Positions 7,323-17,273 of a DNA stretch of 64,000 nt are shown here, one piece after another. The translations under genes were made by a program, and so were the position numbers. The stretch spans positions 48,936 to 112,935 of the forward strand of contig VBMV01000061.1 of NCBI GenBank assembly GCA_005878835.1, in the 5' to 3' direction. The notes under the pieces are model-generated. The model made no database searches and had not been told where the DNA came from. It worked only from the letters and a program-made list of their open reading frames with translations. Each line of letters begins with the position of its first letter. Positions within the stretch are counted from its first letter, which is position 1. The DNA is from Gammaproteobacteria bacterium. Lineage in GTDB: Bacteria > Pseudomonadota > Gammaproteobacteria > Steroidobacterales > Steroidobacteraceae.

Positions 7323-9381
7323 TCCCGGCGTCGAACTGCGCCAGCATCCAGCGCCGGTACGCGTCCAGGTTGGGCTCGCGGCCGAGGAAGTCGCGCACCA
7401 GCTGCGCGGCGGGCCTGGTGGAGCCGGGCTCCAGCACCGCCTGCCGATAGCGCATGCCCGCCGGACCGTGCAACAGGTTCTGCGGATCGAACTGCGCGAA
7501 GAAGTCCAGCGCGATCACCTTGTCGAGCACGTAGGTGTAGTAGTTCGAGCTGTAGCCGTTCAGGTGCGTGAAGCTCGCCCAGAAGTGATCGCCCGGCACG
7601 AACGCGTTGGTGTTGAAGCGCTCGAAATCGCGCCGGTAGACCGCGTCGAAGTCCAGCGTCGCCGGCGGCAGCGCATGGAAGTCCAGTGACACCGCCGTGT
7701 ACATGAGCTGGCGCTGCTGGCCGCTGGCGCGCCCGTAGGCGTCGGCGCGGGTCATGCGCGTGAACAGATCCCGGGGCAGCACCTCCCCGGTCTGGTAATG
7801 GCGGGCGAAGGAGGTCAGCACGCCGTAATCATGGAAGAACTCTTCCAGCATCTGCGAGGGCGCCTCGATGAAATCGCCCTCCACCAGGAAGCCGCCCTCG
7901 CCGACGAACGCGTTCTGGCTGCCGATGAGGTGATGCATGAGATGGCCGAACTCGTGCAGGAACACCACCACGTCGCCGTACTGCATCAGGCCCGGGTCAC
8001 CGGGCGTGCCGCCCGCGAAGTTGCACACCAGTACACCCTCGGGCAGCTGTCGGCCGTGGATACCGTAGGTGAGCGGCTGGGTGGAGAACCACTTGTCCTT
8101 GCCTGCGCGCGGATGCATGTCCAGGTAGATGCGGCCGAGCCTCACCTGGCCGTCGAAGACGTCGTAGGTGGTGACCGACGGATGCCAGGTGCGCACTGCG
8201 GCCACCGGTTTGATGTCGACATGAAACAGCGTCGCGGCGGTGGCGATCACGCCGCGCTCGACCTGAGCGTAGGGGAAGTAGGGCCGCACGCTCTGCGAGT
8301 CGAAGCTGAACCTGGCACGCCGGTACTGCTCCTGCCAGTAACGCGCATCCGCAGCCGAGATCTTCTGCAGCGACGGCTCGCGCTCCCGGGCGAATGCCAG
8401 CAGCGCCGCATCCTCGCGCGCACCCGGCTCGCGCGAGGCCGCATCGATGTTGCCGAGGTATTCGGCCAGCCTGGCCGGCGAGCCGATCATCTGGTCGGCC
8501 ATGGCGAAGGCGGCCCAGGTCGGATAGCCCAGCAGGCGCGCCAGCTCCTCGCGCCGCGCGAGCAGCGCGCGCAGCGTCTCGCCGTTGGCCGGGTAACCGA
8601 CCTGCTGGGCCGCGAGGTACAGCCTGCCGCGCAACTCCGCGCTGCTGGAGAACCTCTGCGCGGGCCAGCCATCCGGCGGGTCGGTCGTTATCCTGACGTG
8701 CCCCTCGGCATCGGCGGGGTGCGTGGCGAGGTAGTCCGGCGCCAGTCCGTCGAGCTGCCCCTTGTCGGCCACGGTCGTGCGCACGTCGTCGTGCACCGCG
8801 CGCTCGAATGCCAGGCCGAGCTCGGTGATCTTGTCCTGCAGCGCCTTGATCTTCGCCCGCGTGGCGTCGTCCTTGTCCACGCCGGCGAGGCGGTACTCGA
8901 GCAGGGTGTGCTCCAGATAGTGCCGGGTGCGCGCGTCCGCCGGCGCGGGCACCGCGGCGAGCGCCCGGTAGACCGGCTGGTTCAGGCTGAGCGCCGTATA
9001 GGCGGCATTCGCGGTCTGGGTGAGCGCCTGCGCCTTGTCGCGCAGCTCCTTGGTGGCACCCACACCATACAACACGCTGGACTGTGCGACCGAGAGCATG
9101 AGCTCGTTCGCCGCATCATCGTACGGACGCAGGGTATTGCCCACGGTGCGCGCACTCTTCACGGCCAGCAGGCGCCCGATATCGGCGTCGGCGCGGCGCA
9201 GGCGCTCGTGCACCCACGCCTCGAGGGCCCCCGGGTCGTCGCCCGCCTCCCAGGCGTGCAGCTGCGCGGAGGCTAGCGCCCTGGCCGGTGCGGCGCCTGC
9301 CGCCCAGGCGGGCAGGGCGGCGCCGGCCAGCACGGCCGCGACGAACGGCAAATACTGCCCGCGGGGCGATCGCTCGACCAT
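7297..9381 (-). CDS. M3-family zinc oligopeptidase (thimet/Dcp-like), exported
   Basis: The 694-aa protein has the M3 signature HEFGHLMHH near residue 479, with the third zinc ligand in the following GDFIEAPSQMLEEF segment. C-terminal motifs such as HLNGYSSNYYTYV are typical of thimet oligopeptidase and Dcp. These enzymes degrade short peptides. ATG 9381 is chosen because it opens a clean signal peptide (YLPFVAAVLAGAALPAWAAG), implying a periplasmic enzyme. A longer reading would run into the upstream zinc-ribbon gene, which ends 11 bases away on the same strand, so the two are probably cotranscribed. Confidence 0.92.
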   Translation of the reverse strand: MVERSPRGQYLPFVAAVLAGAALPAWAAGAAPARALASAQLHAWEAGDDPGALEAWVHERLRRADADIGRLLAVKSARTVGNTLRPYDDAANELMLSVAQSSVLYGVGATKELRDKAQALTQTANAAYTALSLNQPVYRALAAVPAPADARTRHYLEHTLLEYRLAGVDKDDATRAKIKALQDKITELGLAFERAVHDDVRTTVADKGQLDGLAPDYLATHPADAEGHVRITTDPPDGWPAQRFSSSAELRGRLYLAAQQVGYPANGETLRALLARREELARLLGYPTWAAFAMADQMIGSPARLAEYLGNIDAASREPGAREDAALLAFAREREPSLQKISAADARYWQEQYRRARFSFDSQSVRPYFPYAQVERGVIATAATLFHVDIKPVAAVRTWHPSVTTYDVFDGQVRLGRIYLDMHPRAGKDKWFSTQPLTYGIHGRQLPEGVLVCNFAGGTPGDPGLMQYGDVVVFLHEFGHLMHHLIGSQNAFVGEGGFLVEGDFIEAPSQMLEEFFHDYGVLTSFARHYQTGEVLPRDLFTRMTRADAYGRASGQQRQLMYTAVSLDFHALPPATLDFDAVYRRDFERFNTNAFVPGDHFWASFTHLNGYSSNYYTYVLDKVIALDFFAQFDPQNLLHGPAGMRYRQAVLEPGSTRPAAQLVRDFLGREPNLDAYRRWMLAQFDAGTRASSPAR

Positions 9382-9391
9382 GGTGACTCCC

Positions 9392-9694
9392 TCAACCCTT
9401 GCCGAACAGTTTTTCCAGCTCAGTGCGCGCCTTGTCCACCTCTGCGGTGTTGGGCGGCGTGAACGCCGCGGCGCGCGGCTTGAAGTGATCACAGAAGTTC
9501 GCGTGCGTCTTGTCGTTCACTTCCTCCGCGGTCGGCTCGCGGCAGTGCTTGGCGACGCGCGTGTCGTACTCGATGCACATGCGGCACACGTGCAGCTCGG
9601 CGTGGCACTGCGGGCACTCCTCGAGCCGTCGCAGCGGCAGGGTGAGCTCGGCGAGCGGCGCCCCGCATTTCCAGCAGACCAGATCATGAGCCAT
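9392..9694 (-). CDS. Small zinc-ribbon protein
   Basis: Starting at ATG 9694 the product is 100 aa. It has three CxxC pairs (CWKC, CPQC, CRMC) plus a later Cys-rich stretch (KHCREP, NFCDHF), consistent with one or two structural zinc sites. The C-terminus is a charged helix. It matches a type of small conserved protein of unknown function. It ends 11 bases before the M3 oligopeptidase on the same strand. Extending to 9847 would add 51 residues antisense to the repressor remnant, so the shorter form is preferred. Confidence 0.75.
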   Translation of the reverse strand: MAHDLVCWKCGAPLAELTLPLRRLEECPQCHAELHVCRMCIEYDTRVAKHCREPTAEEVNDKTHANFCDHFKPRAAAFTPPNTAEVDKARTELEKLFGKG

Positions 9695-9712
9695 GGGCCT
9701 GGATATCATACA

Positions 9713-9874
9713 ATGCAGCTGCTGGCCGCGTGCCGCGGCGCCGTGAACAGCCTGCTGGCGGAAGTCGTCAAGGATCACATCCGCGAGCACCTCGTGGCGC
9801 GCCGGCCGCGCGCCGCGGCCACCGACGAGCTCATCGACGTCGCGCACAGTTCAAGTGAGACCGCCAGCGAGTGA
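9713..9874 (+). pseudogene. Truncated CsoR/RcnR-family repressor (dmeR-like remnant)
   Basis: The 53-codon frame encodes QLLAACRGAVNSLLAEVVKD and then HIREHL. This is the conserved second helix of the CsoR/RcnR/FrmR (DUF156) repressors. The two His residues of HIREH match metal ligands in RcnR/DmeR. The first 35-40 residues of the family, with the first helix and the Cys ligand, are absent; the space is occupied by the divergent zinc-ribbon promoter. It ends inside a 16-base duplication and overlaps the possible GTG start of dmeF. DmeR normally represses dmeF, so this looks like a decayed regulator still beside its target. Confidence 0.7.
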
Positions 9875-9885
9875 GACCGCCAGCG
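9854..9885. repeat. 16-bp tandem duplication at the dmeR/dmeF junction
   Basis: AGTGAGACCGCCAGCG occurs twice back to back (9854-9869 and 9870-9885). The copies contain the remnant repressor's TGA stop and the possible dmeF GTG start. Because 16 is not a multiple of three, the duplication shifts the frame between copies and could itself have altered the repressor's end or dmeF's start. Confidence 0.9.
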
Positions 9886-10877
9886 TGACTGCAGAGGCCG
9901 CAGGGCTGCAGGAGGAGCACTCGCACGTGTTCCTCGGCGCCGGCCATGCGAGCAACGAGCGCAAGGCCTGGGCGGTCATCGCTCTGTGCTCGGCGATGAT
10001 GGTGCTGGAGATCGGCGGGGGCATCGCCTTCGGCTCGCTCGCCCTGGTCGCGGACGGCCTGCACATGTCGACCCACGCGATTGCCATGCTGATTGCCGCG
10101 TGGGCCTACACCTTCGCCCGCAAGCACGCGCGCGATACGCGCTTCAGCTTCGGCACCGGCAAGCTGGGTGATCTGGCCGGCTTCACCAGCGCCGTCGTGC
10201 TGGCGCTCATGGCGCTGCTCATCGGTTACGAAGCCGTGCGGCGCTTCCTGGCGCCGGTCCACATCGAGTTCCGCGAGGCGATTCCGCTCGCTTTTCTCGG
10301 CCTGCTGGTGAACATCGTGAGCGCCTGGCTGCTGAGCGGCGGAGAGGCGCACGGGCACTCGCCTGCTCACGCCGGGCAGGCCGGCGGCCAGCGGCTGGAC
10401 TGCGAGGAGCCCCAAGAGCGCGTCGCGCACGGCGCACACCGGGATCACAACCTGCGCGCGGCATTCATCCACGTGGCGGCCGACGCCGCCGTGTCGGTTC
10501 TCGCCATCCTCGGGCTCACGGCGGCCCGCTTCCTGGGTTGGATGTGGATGGACCCCATGATGGGAATCGTGGGCGGGGGTGTCATCGTGCTATGGGCCTA
10601 TGCCCTGGTGCGCGACACCAGCTGCATCCTCCTCGACATGACCCCCGATACGGCGCTCGCCGCGCGTATGCGGCGGCGTCTGGAGCAGGACGGCGACCGG
10701 GTGGCGGACCTGCACCTGTGGCGGCTCGGTCCGGGCCATTTTGGCGCCATCGTTTCGATCGTGCCGCGCGAGGCGCGGGATGTGCATTTCTACCGCTCAG
10801 CGCTGCGCGGCTTCTCCTGCCTGTCGCACCTGACGATCGAAGTCGTGAGCCCGAAGCGCGGCGCAGGGGCCTCCTAG
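9855..10877 (+). CDS. dmeF: DmeF-type cation diffusion facilitator, divalent metal exporter
   Basis: This 340-aa inner-membrane transporter has about six transmembrane helices. TM2 carries ADGLHMSTHA and TM5 carries HVAADAAVS, which are the CDF metal-site residues. A His-rich cytoplasmic loop (GGEAHGHSPAHAG, then HGAHRDHN) lies between TM4 and TM5. The C-terminal CDF domain contains LHLWRLGPGHFGAIV, diagnostic of the DmeF branch that exports Co2+/Ni2+ and related metals by proton antiport. The start may be GTG 9855 or GTG 9885; both fall in the duplicated segment. The TAG stop is embedded in a 21-bp tandem repeat. Confidence 0.9.
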   Translation: MRPPASETASVTAEAAGLQEEHSHVFLGAGHASNERKAWAVIALCSAMMVLEIGGGIAFGSLALVADGLHMSTHAIAMLIAAWAYTFARKHARDTRFSFGTGKLGDLAGFTSAVVLALMALLIGYEAVRRFLAPVHIEFREAIPLAFLGLLVNIVSAWLLSGGEAHGHSPAHAGQAGGQRLDCEEPQERVAHGAHRDHNLRAAFIHVAADAAVSVLAILGLTAARFLGWMWMDPMMGIVGGGVIVLWAYALVRDTSCILLDMTPDTALAARMRRRLEQDGDRVADLHLWRLGPGHFGAIVSIVPREARDVHFYRSALRGFSCLSHLTIEVVSPKRGAGAS

Positions 10878-10909
10878 CGCGGCGCAGGGGCCTCCTAGCG
10901 CGGCGCAGG
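10855..10909. repeat. 21-bp tandem repeat, 2.6 copies, spanning the dmeF stop
   Basis: The unit AGCGCGGCGCAGGGGCCTCCT is exact at 10855-10875 and 10876-10896 and partial at 10897-10909. It covers the dmeF stop codon and the short gap to the 3' end of the uvrA-like gene (10915). No intrinsic terminator is visible between the convergent genes. Confidence 0.9.
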
Positions 10910-10914
10910 CCATA

Positions 10915-13900
10915 TCAGCGCTGCGGCGCTTGCGGCCGGGTGCGCTGGCGCAGGAAGTCCTCGAGCACCCGGCCGGTGTGGGAGTGCTTGCTGCGGCGCG
11001 CGATCTGCGCCGGCGCACCCTGGGCGACGATGCGCCCGCCGCCATCACCGGCCTCGGGCCCCAGGTCGAGGATCCAGTCCGCCTCGGCCATGACGTCGAG
11101 GTTGTGCTCGACCACGACCGCGGTGTTGCCGGCGGCAACCAGCCGGTGCAGCACCTGCAGCAGCTTCTCCACGTCGGCCATGTGCAGACCCACGGTGGGC
11201 TCATCCAGCACATACAGCGTGTGCTTCGGCTTCTGCCGCGGGCCGTGGGCGGGCTCGTCGCGCACCTTCGAGAGCTCGGCGACCAGCTTGATGCGCTGGG
11301 CTTCGCCGCCCGACAGCGTGGGGCTGGGCTGTCCGAGCGTGAGGTAGCCGAGGCCCACGTCCTGCAGGAGCTTCAGTGCATGATGCACGCGCGGATGGGC
11401 CGCGAAAAACCCGACCGCATCCTCGACGCTCATCGCCAGCACATCCCCGATGCTGGCCTCCCGCCACGACACGGCGAGCGTCTCGGAGTTGAAGCGCCGC
11501 CCGCCGCAGACGTCACACAGCACCTTGACGTCGGGCAGGAAGCTCATCTCGATGGTCTGCATGCCCTGCCCTGCGCACGCCTCGCAGCGGCCGCCGGCGG
11601 TGTTGAATGAGAAGCGGCTGGCGCTGTAGCCGCGCATGCGCGCCTCGGTGGTACCGGCATACACGCGGCGGATGTCGTCCCAGAAGCCGATGTAGGTCGC
11701 GGGGCAGGAGCGCGGGGTCTTGCCGATCGGCGTCTGGTCCACTTCCAGTACGCGATCGAGCAGCTCCAGCCCCTGCACCGCCGCGCAGCCGATGAGCTTC
11801 ACGCCGGCGGCGCGCCTGCGGGCGCGGCTCCCGGGCGCGTTCTGCCCGAGCAGCCGCTTCAGATTCGCATACAACACGTCGCGCGCCACGGTCGATTTGC
11901 CCGAACCGGACACGCCGGTGATCACGACCAGGCGCCCGAGCGGGATGCGCACGTCGCTCCCGGTGATGTTGTGCAGCGCCACGCGCTGCAGTGTCAGCAG
12001 GGGTGTGGCGGCGTTCACCACGCGCTGCGGGCGCGCCGGATGCAGCAGCGGCTCGCGCAGGAAGCGCCCGGTGGTCGAACGCGGGTTGCGCATGAGCTCC
12101 GGCACCGTCCCGGCACCCACCAGCTCCCCGCCGCGCAGGCCGGCCTGGGGACCCAGGTCCAGCACGTGATCGGCGCGGCGGATGGTCTCCTCGTCGTGCT
12201 CCACGACCACCAGCGTGTTGCGGTGCCCGGCGAGCTCGGCCAGGCAGCCAAGCAGGATGCGGTTGTCGCGCGGATGCAGCCCGATGGTGGGCTCATCGAG
12301 CACGTAGCACACGCCCTGCAGGTTCGAGCCCAGCTGTGCGGCGAGGCGGATGCGCTGCGCTTCGCCCCCCGAGAGCGTGGGCGCGCCGCGATCGAGCTGC
12401 AGGTACCCCAGTCCGACCCGCTCGAGGAATTTCAGGCGCGCGCGGATTTCCGCCAGCAGGTCGCGCGCAATCTGCCGCTCACGCGGGCCGAGCCTGAGCC
12501 TGGCGAAGAATTCGCCGCTGGCGCTGACCGATTCACCCGCCAGCGCGGCGATCGAGTGCTCGCGGAAGCGCACGTTGAGGGCCGTCGGGTTCAGCCGCTG
12601 CCCGCGGCACGCGCCGCAGGCCTGAGGCTCGCGCGCGTACCACTCGTTCCACCACAGCTCCTCGCCGCTTTGCTGCTCATCGAAGCCTGGCATCTCGACG
12701 CCGGTCCCGTAACAGCTCTCGCACCAGCCGTGTCGGGAATTGAAGGAGAACAGGCGCGGGTCGAGCTCGGCGAAACTGCGGCCGCAGGACGGACAGGCGC
12801 GCCTGGTGGAGAACACCGTCGCCCGGGCGGACTGCGGTCCCAGCACGTGCACCAGCCCCTTGCCGAAATCGAGCGCGCGGGCCAGAGCTGCGCGCAGGGC
12901 GGCCTCGCTGCGCACGGCGACGTCGATTTGCGCAACCGGCAACTCGATGGTGTGCTCGCGGAAGCGCGACAGGCGCGGCCACGGCGCCGTCGGCAGCGCC
13001 TGGCCATCGACACGCAGTGTCTTGAAGCCCTTCCTGGCTGCCCACTTGGCCAGATCGGTGTAGTAGCCCTTGCGCGCCACGATGAGCGGCGCCAGCAGCG
13101 TGATGCGCTTGCCGCGGTAATCGCGTACCAGGCGCGCGCCGATCGAGGCGGCGCTCTGCGGCTCGATCGGCCGATCGCAGTCCGGGCAGTACTGCGTGCC
13201 GAGCTTCACGTACAGCAGCCGCAGGAAGTGATAGATCTCGGTGAGCGTCGCCACGGTGCTCTTGCGGCCGCCGCGGCTGGTGCGCTGCTCGATGGCGACC
13301 GTGGGCGGGATGCCGAAGATCGCGTCCACGTCCGGGCGCGCCGCGGGCTGCACGAACTGGCGCGCGTAGGCGTTCAGCGATTCCAGATAGCGGCGCTGGC
13401 CCTCGTTGAAGAGAATGTCGAAGGCGAGCGTCGACTTGCCCGAGCCGGACACGCCGGTGATCACGGTGAAGCGGTCGCGCGGGATCTCGACGTCGATGTT
13501 CTTGAGGTTGTGCTCGCGCGCCTTGTGAATGACCACGTGGCGGTCGCGGCCGTTACCGCCGCGGTAGTGCGGGCGCGGCTCGGCAACTGCGGGCGCGGCG
13601 CTGGCCTGCGCCGCCACCGACAGCGCCTGTGCGTAGGCGCGCAGCGCCTCGCCGGTGAAAGAGCGCGGGTGCGCGCGTAGCTGCGCGGCGGTGCCGGCGC
13701 AGATGATCTCGCCGCCGCGCTCGCCGCCCTCGGGGCCGAGATCGATGATCCAGTCGGCGGCGCGGATCACATCCAGGTTGTGCTCGATCACCAGCAGCGA
13801 ATGACCGGCGATGAGCAGTTTGCGGAACGCCTTCAGCAGCTTCGCCACGTCCTCGAAGTGCAACCCGGTGGTCGGCTCATCGAACAGGAACAGCTTGCCA

Positions 13901-16650
13901 CGGTGAGTGGTGCTCGAGGGCACGGCAGCCGCCCGCGCCAGGTGCCCGGCGAGCTTCAGTCGCTGCGCCTCGCCGCCCGAGAGCGTGGGTACCGGCTGGC
14001 CGAGCTTCAGGTACTCGAGGCCGACGTCGGCGAGCGGCGTGAGGCGCGAGGCCACCTCGGGGGTGTCGGCGAAGAATGCCCGCGCCTGCGTCACCGTGAG
14101 ATCCAGCACCTCCGCGATGCTGCAGCGGCGGCCGTCGGCACCCTCGCGCCGGATCTCGAGGACTTCATCGCGATAGCGGCGGCCGTTGCAGTCGGGGCAG
14201 CGCAGGTAGACATCGGAGAGAAACTGCATCTCGACATGCTCGAAGCCGTTGCCGTTGCAGGCCGGGCAGCGGCCGTTGCCGGAGTTGAAGCTGAAGGTTC
14301 CGGCACCGTACTTGCGCTCCTGCGCCGCCGGCTCGGTGGCAAACAGTGCCCGGATCGCATCGAAGGCGCCGACATAGCTGGCCGGATTGGAGCGCGTGGT
14401 GCGGCCGATGGGATTCTGGTCGACCATCACGACGTCATCGATCAACTCAGCCCCGGTGAGGCCTGCGAACTCACCGGGTGCCTCGGTCGGCTTGCCGTGA
14501 TACTTCAGAAGCGCCGGATACAACACGTCCTCGACCAGCGTCGACTTGCCCGATCCCGACACGCCGGTCACGCACACCAGGCGCTTGAGCGGAATGCGCA
14601 CATCGAGGTTCTTCAGGTTGTGCTCGGCCACGCCCCGCAGCTCGAGCCAGCGGTTGGCAGTGGCCACGGCCACCACGCCGTGCGCGGCAGATGCGCCCTC
14701 GGCTGGCGGCTCGCTCACCGGAGCGACCGTCCTGCGACCGCCGAGGTACTGGCCGGTGAGCGAGCCGGCGCTGGAGCGGATCTCAGCGGGACTGCCGTAG
14801 AAGACGATCTCGCCGCCGCGCTCGCCGGCCCCGGGCCCCAGGTCCAGTATGCGGTCGGCCTCCAGCATGATCTGTGGATCGTGCTCGACCACGAGCAGCG
14901 AATTGCCGGCGTCCCGCAGGCGCTTCATGACGCCGATCACGCGCCGCATGTCGCGCGCGTGCAGGCCGATGGAGGGCTCGTCGAGCACGAACAGCGTGTT
15001 GACGAGGGAGGTGCCGAGCGCGGTGGTGAGGTTGATCCGCTGCACCTCCCCGCCCGAGAGCGTGCGCGACTGACGATCGAGCGTGAGGTAGCCGAGCCCC
15101 ACGTCCACCAGGTAGCGGAAGCGCCCGCGGATCTCCCCCAGCAACAGCTCCGTGGCCTCATCGAGCGGCTGCGGCAGGGTGAGCCTGTCGAAGAACTCGC
15201 GGCCGCGCTCGATCGGCAGCAGCATCAGGTCATGGATCGACAGCCCCGGCAACCCGGCCGTGGTGCCAGCGGTCCACTGCACTGCGCACGGGCGAAAGAG
15301 CCCCGCGGGGCCGAGTGCCGCGTCAGCCAGCTCGCGCGTGCCGAGGCGCCACAGCAGAGCTTCGCTCTTCAGGCGCGCCCCGTCGCAGGCGGCACAGGGC
15401 GTGTAGGCGCGATAGCGCGACAGCAACACCCGCACGTGCATCTTGTAGGCGCGTGTCTCCAGCCAGGCGAAGAAGCGTTTCACCCCGTACCAGACCTTCC
15501 TGGTCCAGGCGCCCTCGCCCTCGATCACCCAGCGGCGCGCCTCGGCGGGAAGCTCGCGCCACGGCGTGTCGAGGGGAATGCCCCGTTGCTTCGCGAATTT
15601 CTCCAGGTCCTGCTGGCATTCGCTGTAGGACTTGGTCTGCCAGGGCTTGATGGCGCCGCCGCGCAGCGAGCGGGTCTCGTCGGGAATGACCAGCCCATAG
15701 TCGATGCCGATGGTGCGCCCGAAGCCACGGCAGGTCTCGCACGCGCCCAGCGGCGAGTTGAACGAGAACTGGCTGGGGGTGGGCGTGTGGTACGCCAGGT
15801 CGCAGTGTGCGCAGTGCAACTCGCTCGAGTAGCGCCAGGTGTCCACAGACTGCGGCGGATCGCTCTCATCCACCAAATGCACGTTGACGCGTCCGCGGCC
15901 GACGCGCAGCGCGGCCTCGAGCGACTCGAGCACCCGGCCGCGCTCGGCGCTGCCGGCCCGCAGCCGGTCCTGCACCACCTCCAGCGTGATGGACGGCGTG
16001 TTCCCCGCGCCCTGGCCGCGCTTGCGGCCACGCCGCGCGGTGGCCCCCGCTGTCGGCGCCGCTGCGGGTGGCGGCGCGGGAACGGTGCCGCCCAGGAAGC
16101 GGGTATAGCCCTGTCTGGCCAGCAACTCACGCACTTCGTCGGCGGTGAAGTTCGCCGGCACCGGTACCGGAAAGCTCAGCAGCAGTCGCGGATCGCCGGC
16201 CTGCCGCGCGCGCGAGCACAGGTCGGCGTAGATGCTGTCCGCGGTGTCGCGCCGCACGAGCTCACCGCAGCGCCGGCAGAACAACGCCGCGGCGCGCGCG
16301 AACAGCAGCTTCAAGTGATCGTTGAGCTCGGTCATCGTGCCGACGGTCGAGCGCGAGGTGCGCACCGGGTTCGTCTGGTCGATGGCGATGGCGGGCGGAA
16401 TTCCCGAGATCGACTCGACCTGCGGCTTGTCCATGCGGTCGAGGAACTGCCGGGCGTAGGGGGAGAAGGTCTCGACGTAACGCCGCTGGCCTTCCGCGTA
16501 CAGGGTGTCGAACACCAGCGACGACTTGCCCGAGCCCGACACGCCGGTGACGACGATCAGCTCGTTGAGCGGCAGGTCGAGATCGAGGCTCTTGAGGTTG
16601 TTCTGGCGCGCGCCACGCACGAGGATGGCGTCACCGCAGGCGTCGGTCAT
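10915..16650 (-). CDS. Double-length UvrA: two UvrA units fused in one chain
   Basis: The 1911-aa protein is about twice the usual 940-aa UvrA. It has four Walker A motifs: GVSGSGKSS near residue 36, and GVSGSGKST near 697, 1065 and 1577. It has four ABC signatures of the LSGGE(V/A)QR type. Each half keeps its zinc-finger Cys pairs: CAHC with CETC, then CPAC with CPDC, in the first half; CPSC with CESC, then CEAC with CDVC, in the second. UvrA dimers recognise bulky DNA lesions for excision repair, so this chain could form an intramolecular dimer. ATG 16650 is chosen because the UvrA domain ([13 protein letters not shown]) starts right after it. A separate normal uvrA probably exists elsewhere. 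Confidence 0.93.
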   Translation of the reverse strand: MTDACGDAILVRGARQNNLKSLDLDLPLNELIVVTGVSGSGKSSLVFDTLYAEGQRRYVETFSPYARQFLDRMDKPQVESISGIPPAIAIDQTNPVRTSRSTVGTMTELNDHLKLLFARAAALFCRRCGELVRRDTADSIYADLCSRARQAGDPRLLLSFPVPVPANFTADEVRELLARQGYTRFLGGTVPAPPPAAAPTAGATARRGRKRGQGAGNTPSITLEVVQDRLRAGSAERGRVLESLEAALRVGRGRVNVHLVDESDPPQSVDTWRYSSELHCAHCDLAYHTPTPSQFSFNSPLGACETCRGFGRTIGIDYGLVIPDETRSLRGGAIKPWQTKSYSECQQDLEKFAKQRGIPLDTPWRELPAEARRWVIEGEGAWTRKVWYGVKRFFAWLETRAYKMHVRVLLSRYRAYTPCAACDGARLKSEALLWRLGTRELADAALGPAGLFRPCAVQWTAGTTAGLPGLSIHDLMLLPIERGREFFDRLTLPQPLDEATELLLGEIRGRFRYLVDVGLGYLTLDRQSRTLSGGEVQRINLTTALGTSLVNTLFVLDEPSIGLHARDMRRVIGVMKRLRDAGNSLLVVEHDPQIMLEADRILDLGPGAGERGGEIVFYGSPAEIRSSAGSLTGQYLGGRRTVAPVSEPPAEGASAAHGVVAVATANRWLELRGVAEHNLKNLDVRIPLKRLVCVTGVSGSGKSTLVEDVLYPALLKYHGKPTEAPGEFAGLTGAELIDDVVMVDQNPIGRTTRSNPASYVGAFDAIRALFATEPAAQERKYGAGTFSFNSGNGRCPACNGNGFEHVEMQFLSDVYLRCPDCNGRRYRDEVLEIRREGADGRRCSIAEVLDLTVTQARAFFADTPEVASRLTPLADVGLEYLKLGQPVPTLSGGEAQRLKLAGHLARAAAVPSSTTHRGKLFLFDEPTTGLHFEDVAKLLKAFRKLLIAGHSLLVIEHNLDVIRAADWIIDLGPEGGERGGEIICAGTAAQLRAHPRSFTGEALRAYAQALSVAAQASAAPAVAEPRPHYRGGNGRDRHVVIHKAREHNLKNIDVEIPRDRFTVITGVSGSGKSTLAFDILFNEGQRRYLESLNAYARQFVQPAARPDVDAIFGIPPTVAIEQRTSRGGRKSTVATLTEIYHFLRLLYVKLGTQYCPDCDRPIEPQSAASIGARLVRDYRGKRITLLAPLIVARKGYYTDLAKWAARKGFKTLRVDGQALPTAPWPRLSRFREHTIELPVAQIDVAVRSEAALRAALARALDFGKGLVHVLGPQSARATVFSTRRACPSCGRSFAELDPRLFSFNSRHGWCESCYGTGVEMPGFDEQQSGEELWWNEWYAREPQACGACRGQRLNPTALNVRFREHSIAALAGESVSASGEFFARLRLGPRERQIARDLLAEIRARLKFLERVGLGYLQLDRGAPTLSGGEAQRIRLAAQLGSNLQGVCYVLDEPTIGLHPRDNRILLGCLAELAGHRNTLVVVEHDEETIRRADHVLDLGPQAGLRGGELVGAGTVPELMRNPRSTTGRFLREPLLHPARPQRVVNAATPLLTLQRVALHNITGSDVRIPLGRLVVITGVSGSGKSTVARDVLYANLKRLLGQNAPGSRARRRAAGVKLIGCAAVQGLELLDRVLEVDQTPIGKTPRSCPATYIGFWDDIRRVYAGTTEARMRGYSASRFSFNTAGGRCEACAGQGMQTIEMSFLPDVKVLCDVCGGRRFNSETLAVSWREASIGDVLAMSVEDAVGFFAAHPRVHHALKLLQDVGLGYLTLGQPSPTLSGGEAQRIKLVAELSKVRDEPAHGPRQKPKHTLYVLDEPTVGLHMADVEKLLQVLHRLVAAGNTAVVVEHNLDVMAEADWILDLGPEAGDGGGRIVAQGAPAQIARRSKHSHTGRVLEDFLRQRTRPQAPQR

Positions 16651-16973
16651 TCCGTCACTGTCGGGTGTGGTGAGGGGTACGCACCTGTGGCAGGCAGGCG
16701 CGGGCTTCGCAGATTGTAATGTATCCCGCGCGGGCGGATCAGAGCGCTCGCGCCGCTTGGAGCCGCGTGTGAGGGTTGCGCCCGGACCTGAGCCTGCAAG
16801 CCTGCAATCCCGTGTCACATTCCCCGGTCTACTGTACGGCCGCGTAGCTGCAGCGTCCGGGTGGAATTGCGTGCAGGTGGAGGCACTTACCTCTGCGCCC
16901 CTGCTACTCGCGACTATCCTGGCGCCGGCGCTACAATCGGCGCCGCCCCCCCATCCTCTTAGGAGAACGCCGA
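16651..16973. promoter_or_regulatory. Divergent intergenic region between uvrA-like gene and bufferin operon
   Basis: These 323 bases hold no credible gene. Facing bufA2 there is TACAAT at 16932-16937 as a possible -10 box, and a strong AGGAG at 16961-16965 eight bases before ATG 16974. No convincing -35 hexamer lies 16-18 bases upstream, which leaves room for an alternative sigma factor or activator. The uvrA-like gene reads away on the other strand. Confidence 0.45.
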
Positions 16974-17222
16974 ATGAATTCCAGAATCCTGTCCAGTGTC
17001 GCCCTGGCCGCGGCTGCCGCGGTGATGTTCTCGGCCGTGCCGGTGAGCACTGCCAGCGCCGCCGAGGGGAAAATGAAGTGCGAAGGCGTCAATTCCTGCA
17101 AGGGACACTCCGCGTGCAAGAGCGCCAACAACGCCTGCAAGGGCCAGAACTCCTGCAAGGGTAAGGGGTATCTGGAAATGACCAAGGCCGAGTGCGACGC
17201 GGCGAAAGCCAAGGCGAAATGA
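16974..17222 (+). CDS. bufA2: Bufferin-type RiPP metallophore precursor (BufA2 family)
   Basis: This 82-aa Cys-rich precursor has a Sec signal peptide (VALAAAAAVMFSAVPVSTASA). The mature part has six cysteines in a repetitive CKG pattern: CEGVNSCKGHSACK, then [14 protein letters not shown], then TKAEC. This is the BufA2 pattern of bufferins. In characterised bufferins a DUF692 enzyme converts Cys residues to thiooxazole-type heterocycles, and the exported peptide binds copper. The gene has a strong AGGAG site, and bufB and bufC follow on the same strand. A 13-bp hairpin separates it from bufB. Confidence 0.88.
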   Translation: MNSRILSSVALAAAAAVMFSAVPVSTASAAEGKMKCEGVNSCKGHSACKSANNACKGQNSCKGKGYLEMTKAECDAAKAKAK

Positions 17223-17227
17223 GTCGT

Positions 17228-17260
17228 AGTGGGCCGGGCGCGCTGACCGCCCGGCCCACT
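17228..17260 (+). terminator. Perfect 13-bp hairpin between bufA2 and bufB
   Basis: AGTGGGCCGGGCG (17228-17240) pairs perfectly with CGCCCGGCCCACT (17248-17260) across a 7-base loop, starting six bases after the bufA2 stop. No T-run follows. It could act as a partial terminator or as a 3' stabiliser, so that precursor mRNA exceeds enzyme mRNA. bufB lacks a clear Shine-Dalgarno after it, which points the same way. Confidence 0.75.
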
Positions 17261-17273
17261 CTCCATTGTGCCC

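Noticed and set aside
13780..16719. A 979-codon open frame on the plus strand across the uvrA-like gene
   Set aside because: It is antisense to strongly supported UvrA domains, has no recognisable domain, and long antisense frames are expected at this GC content.
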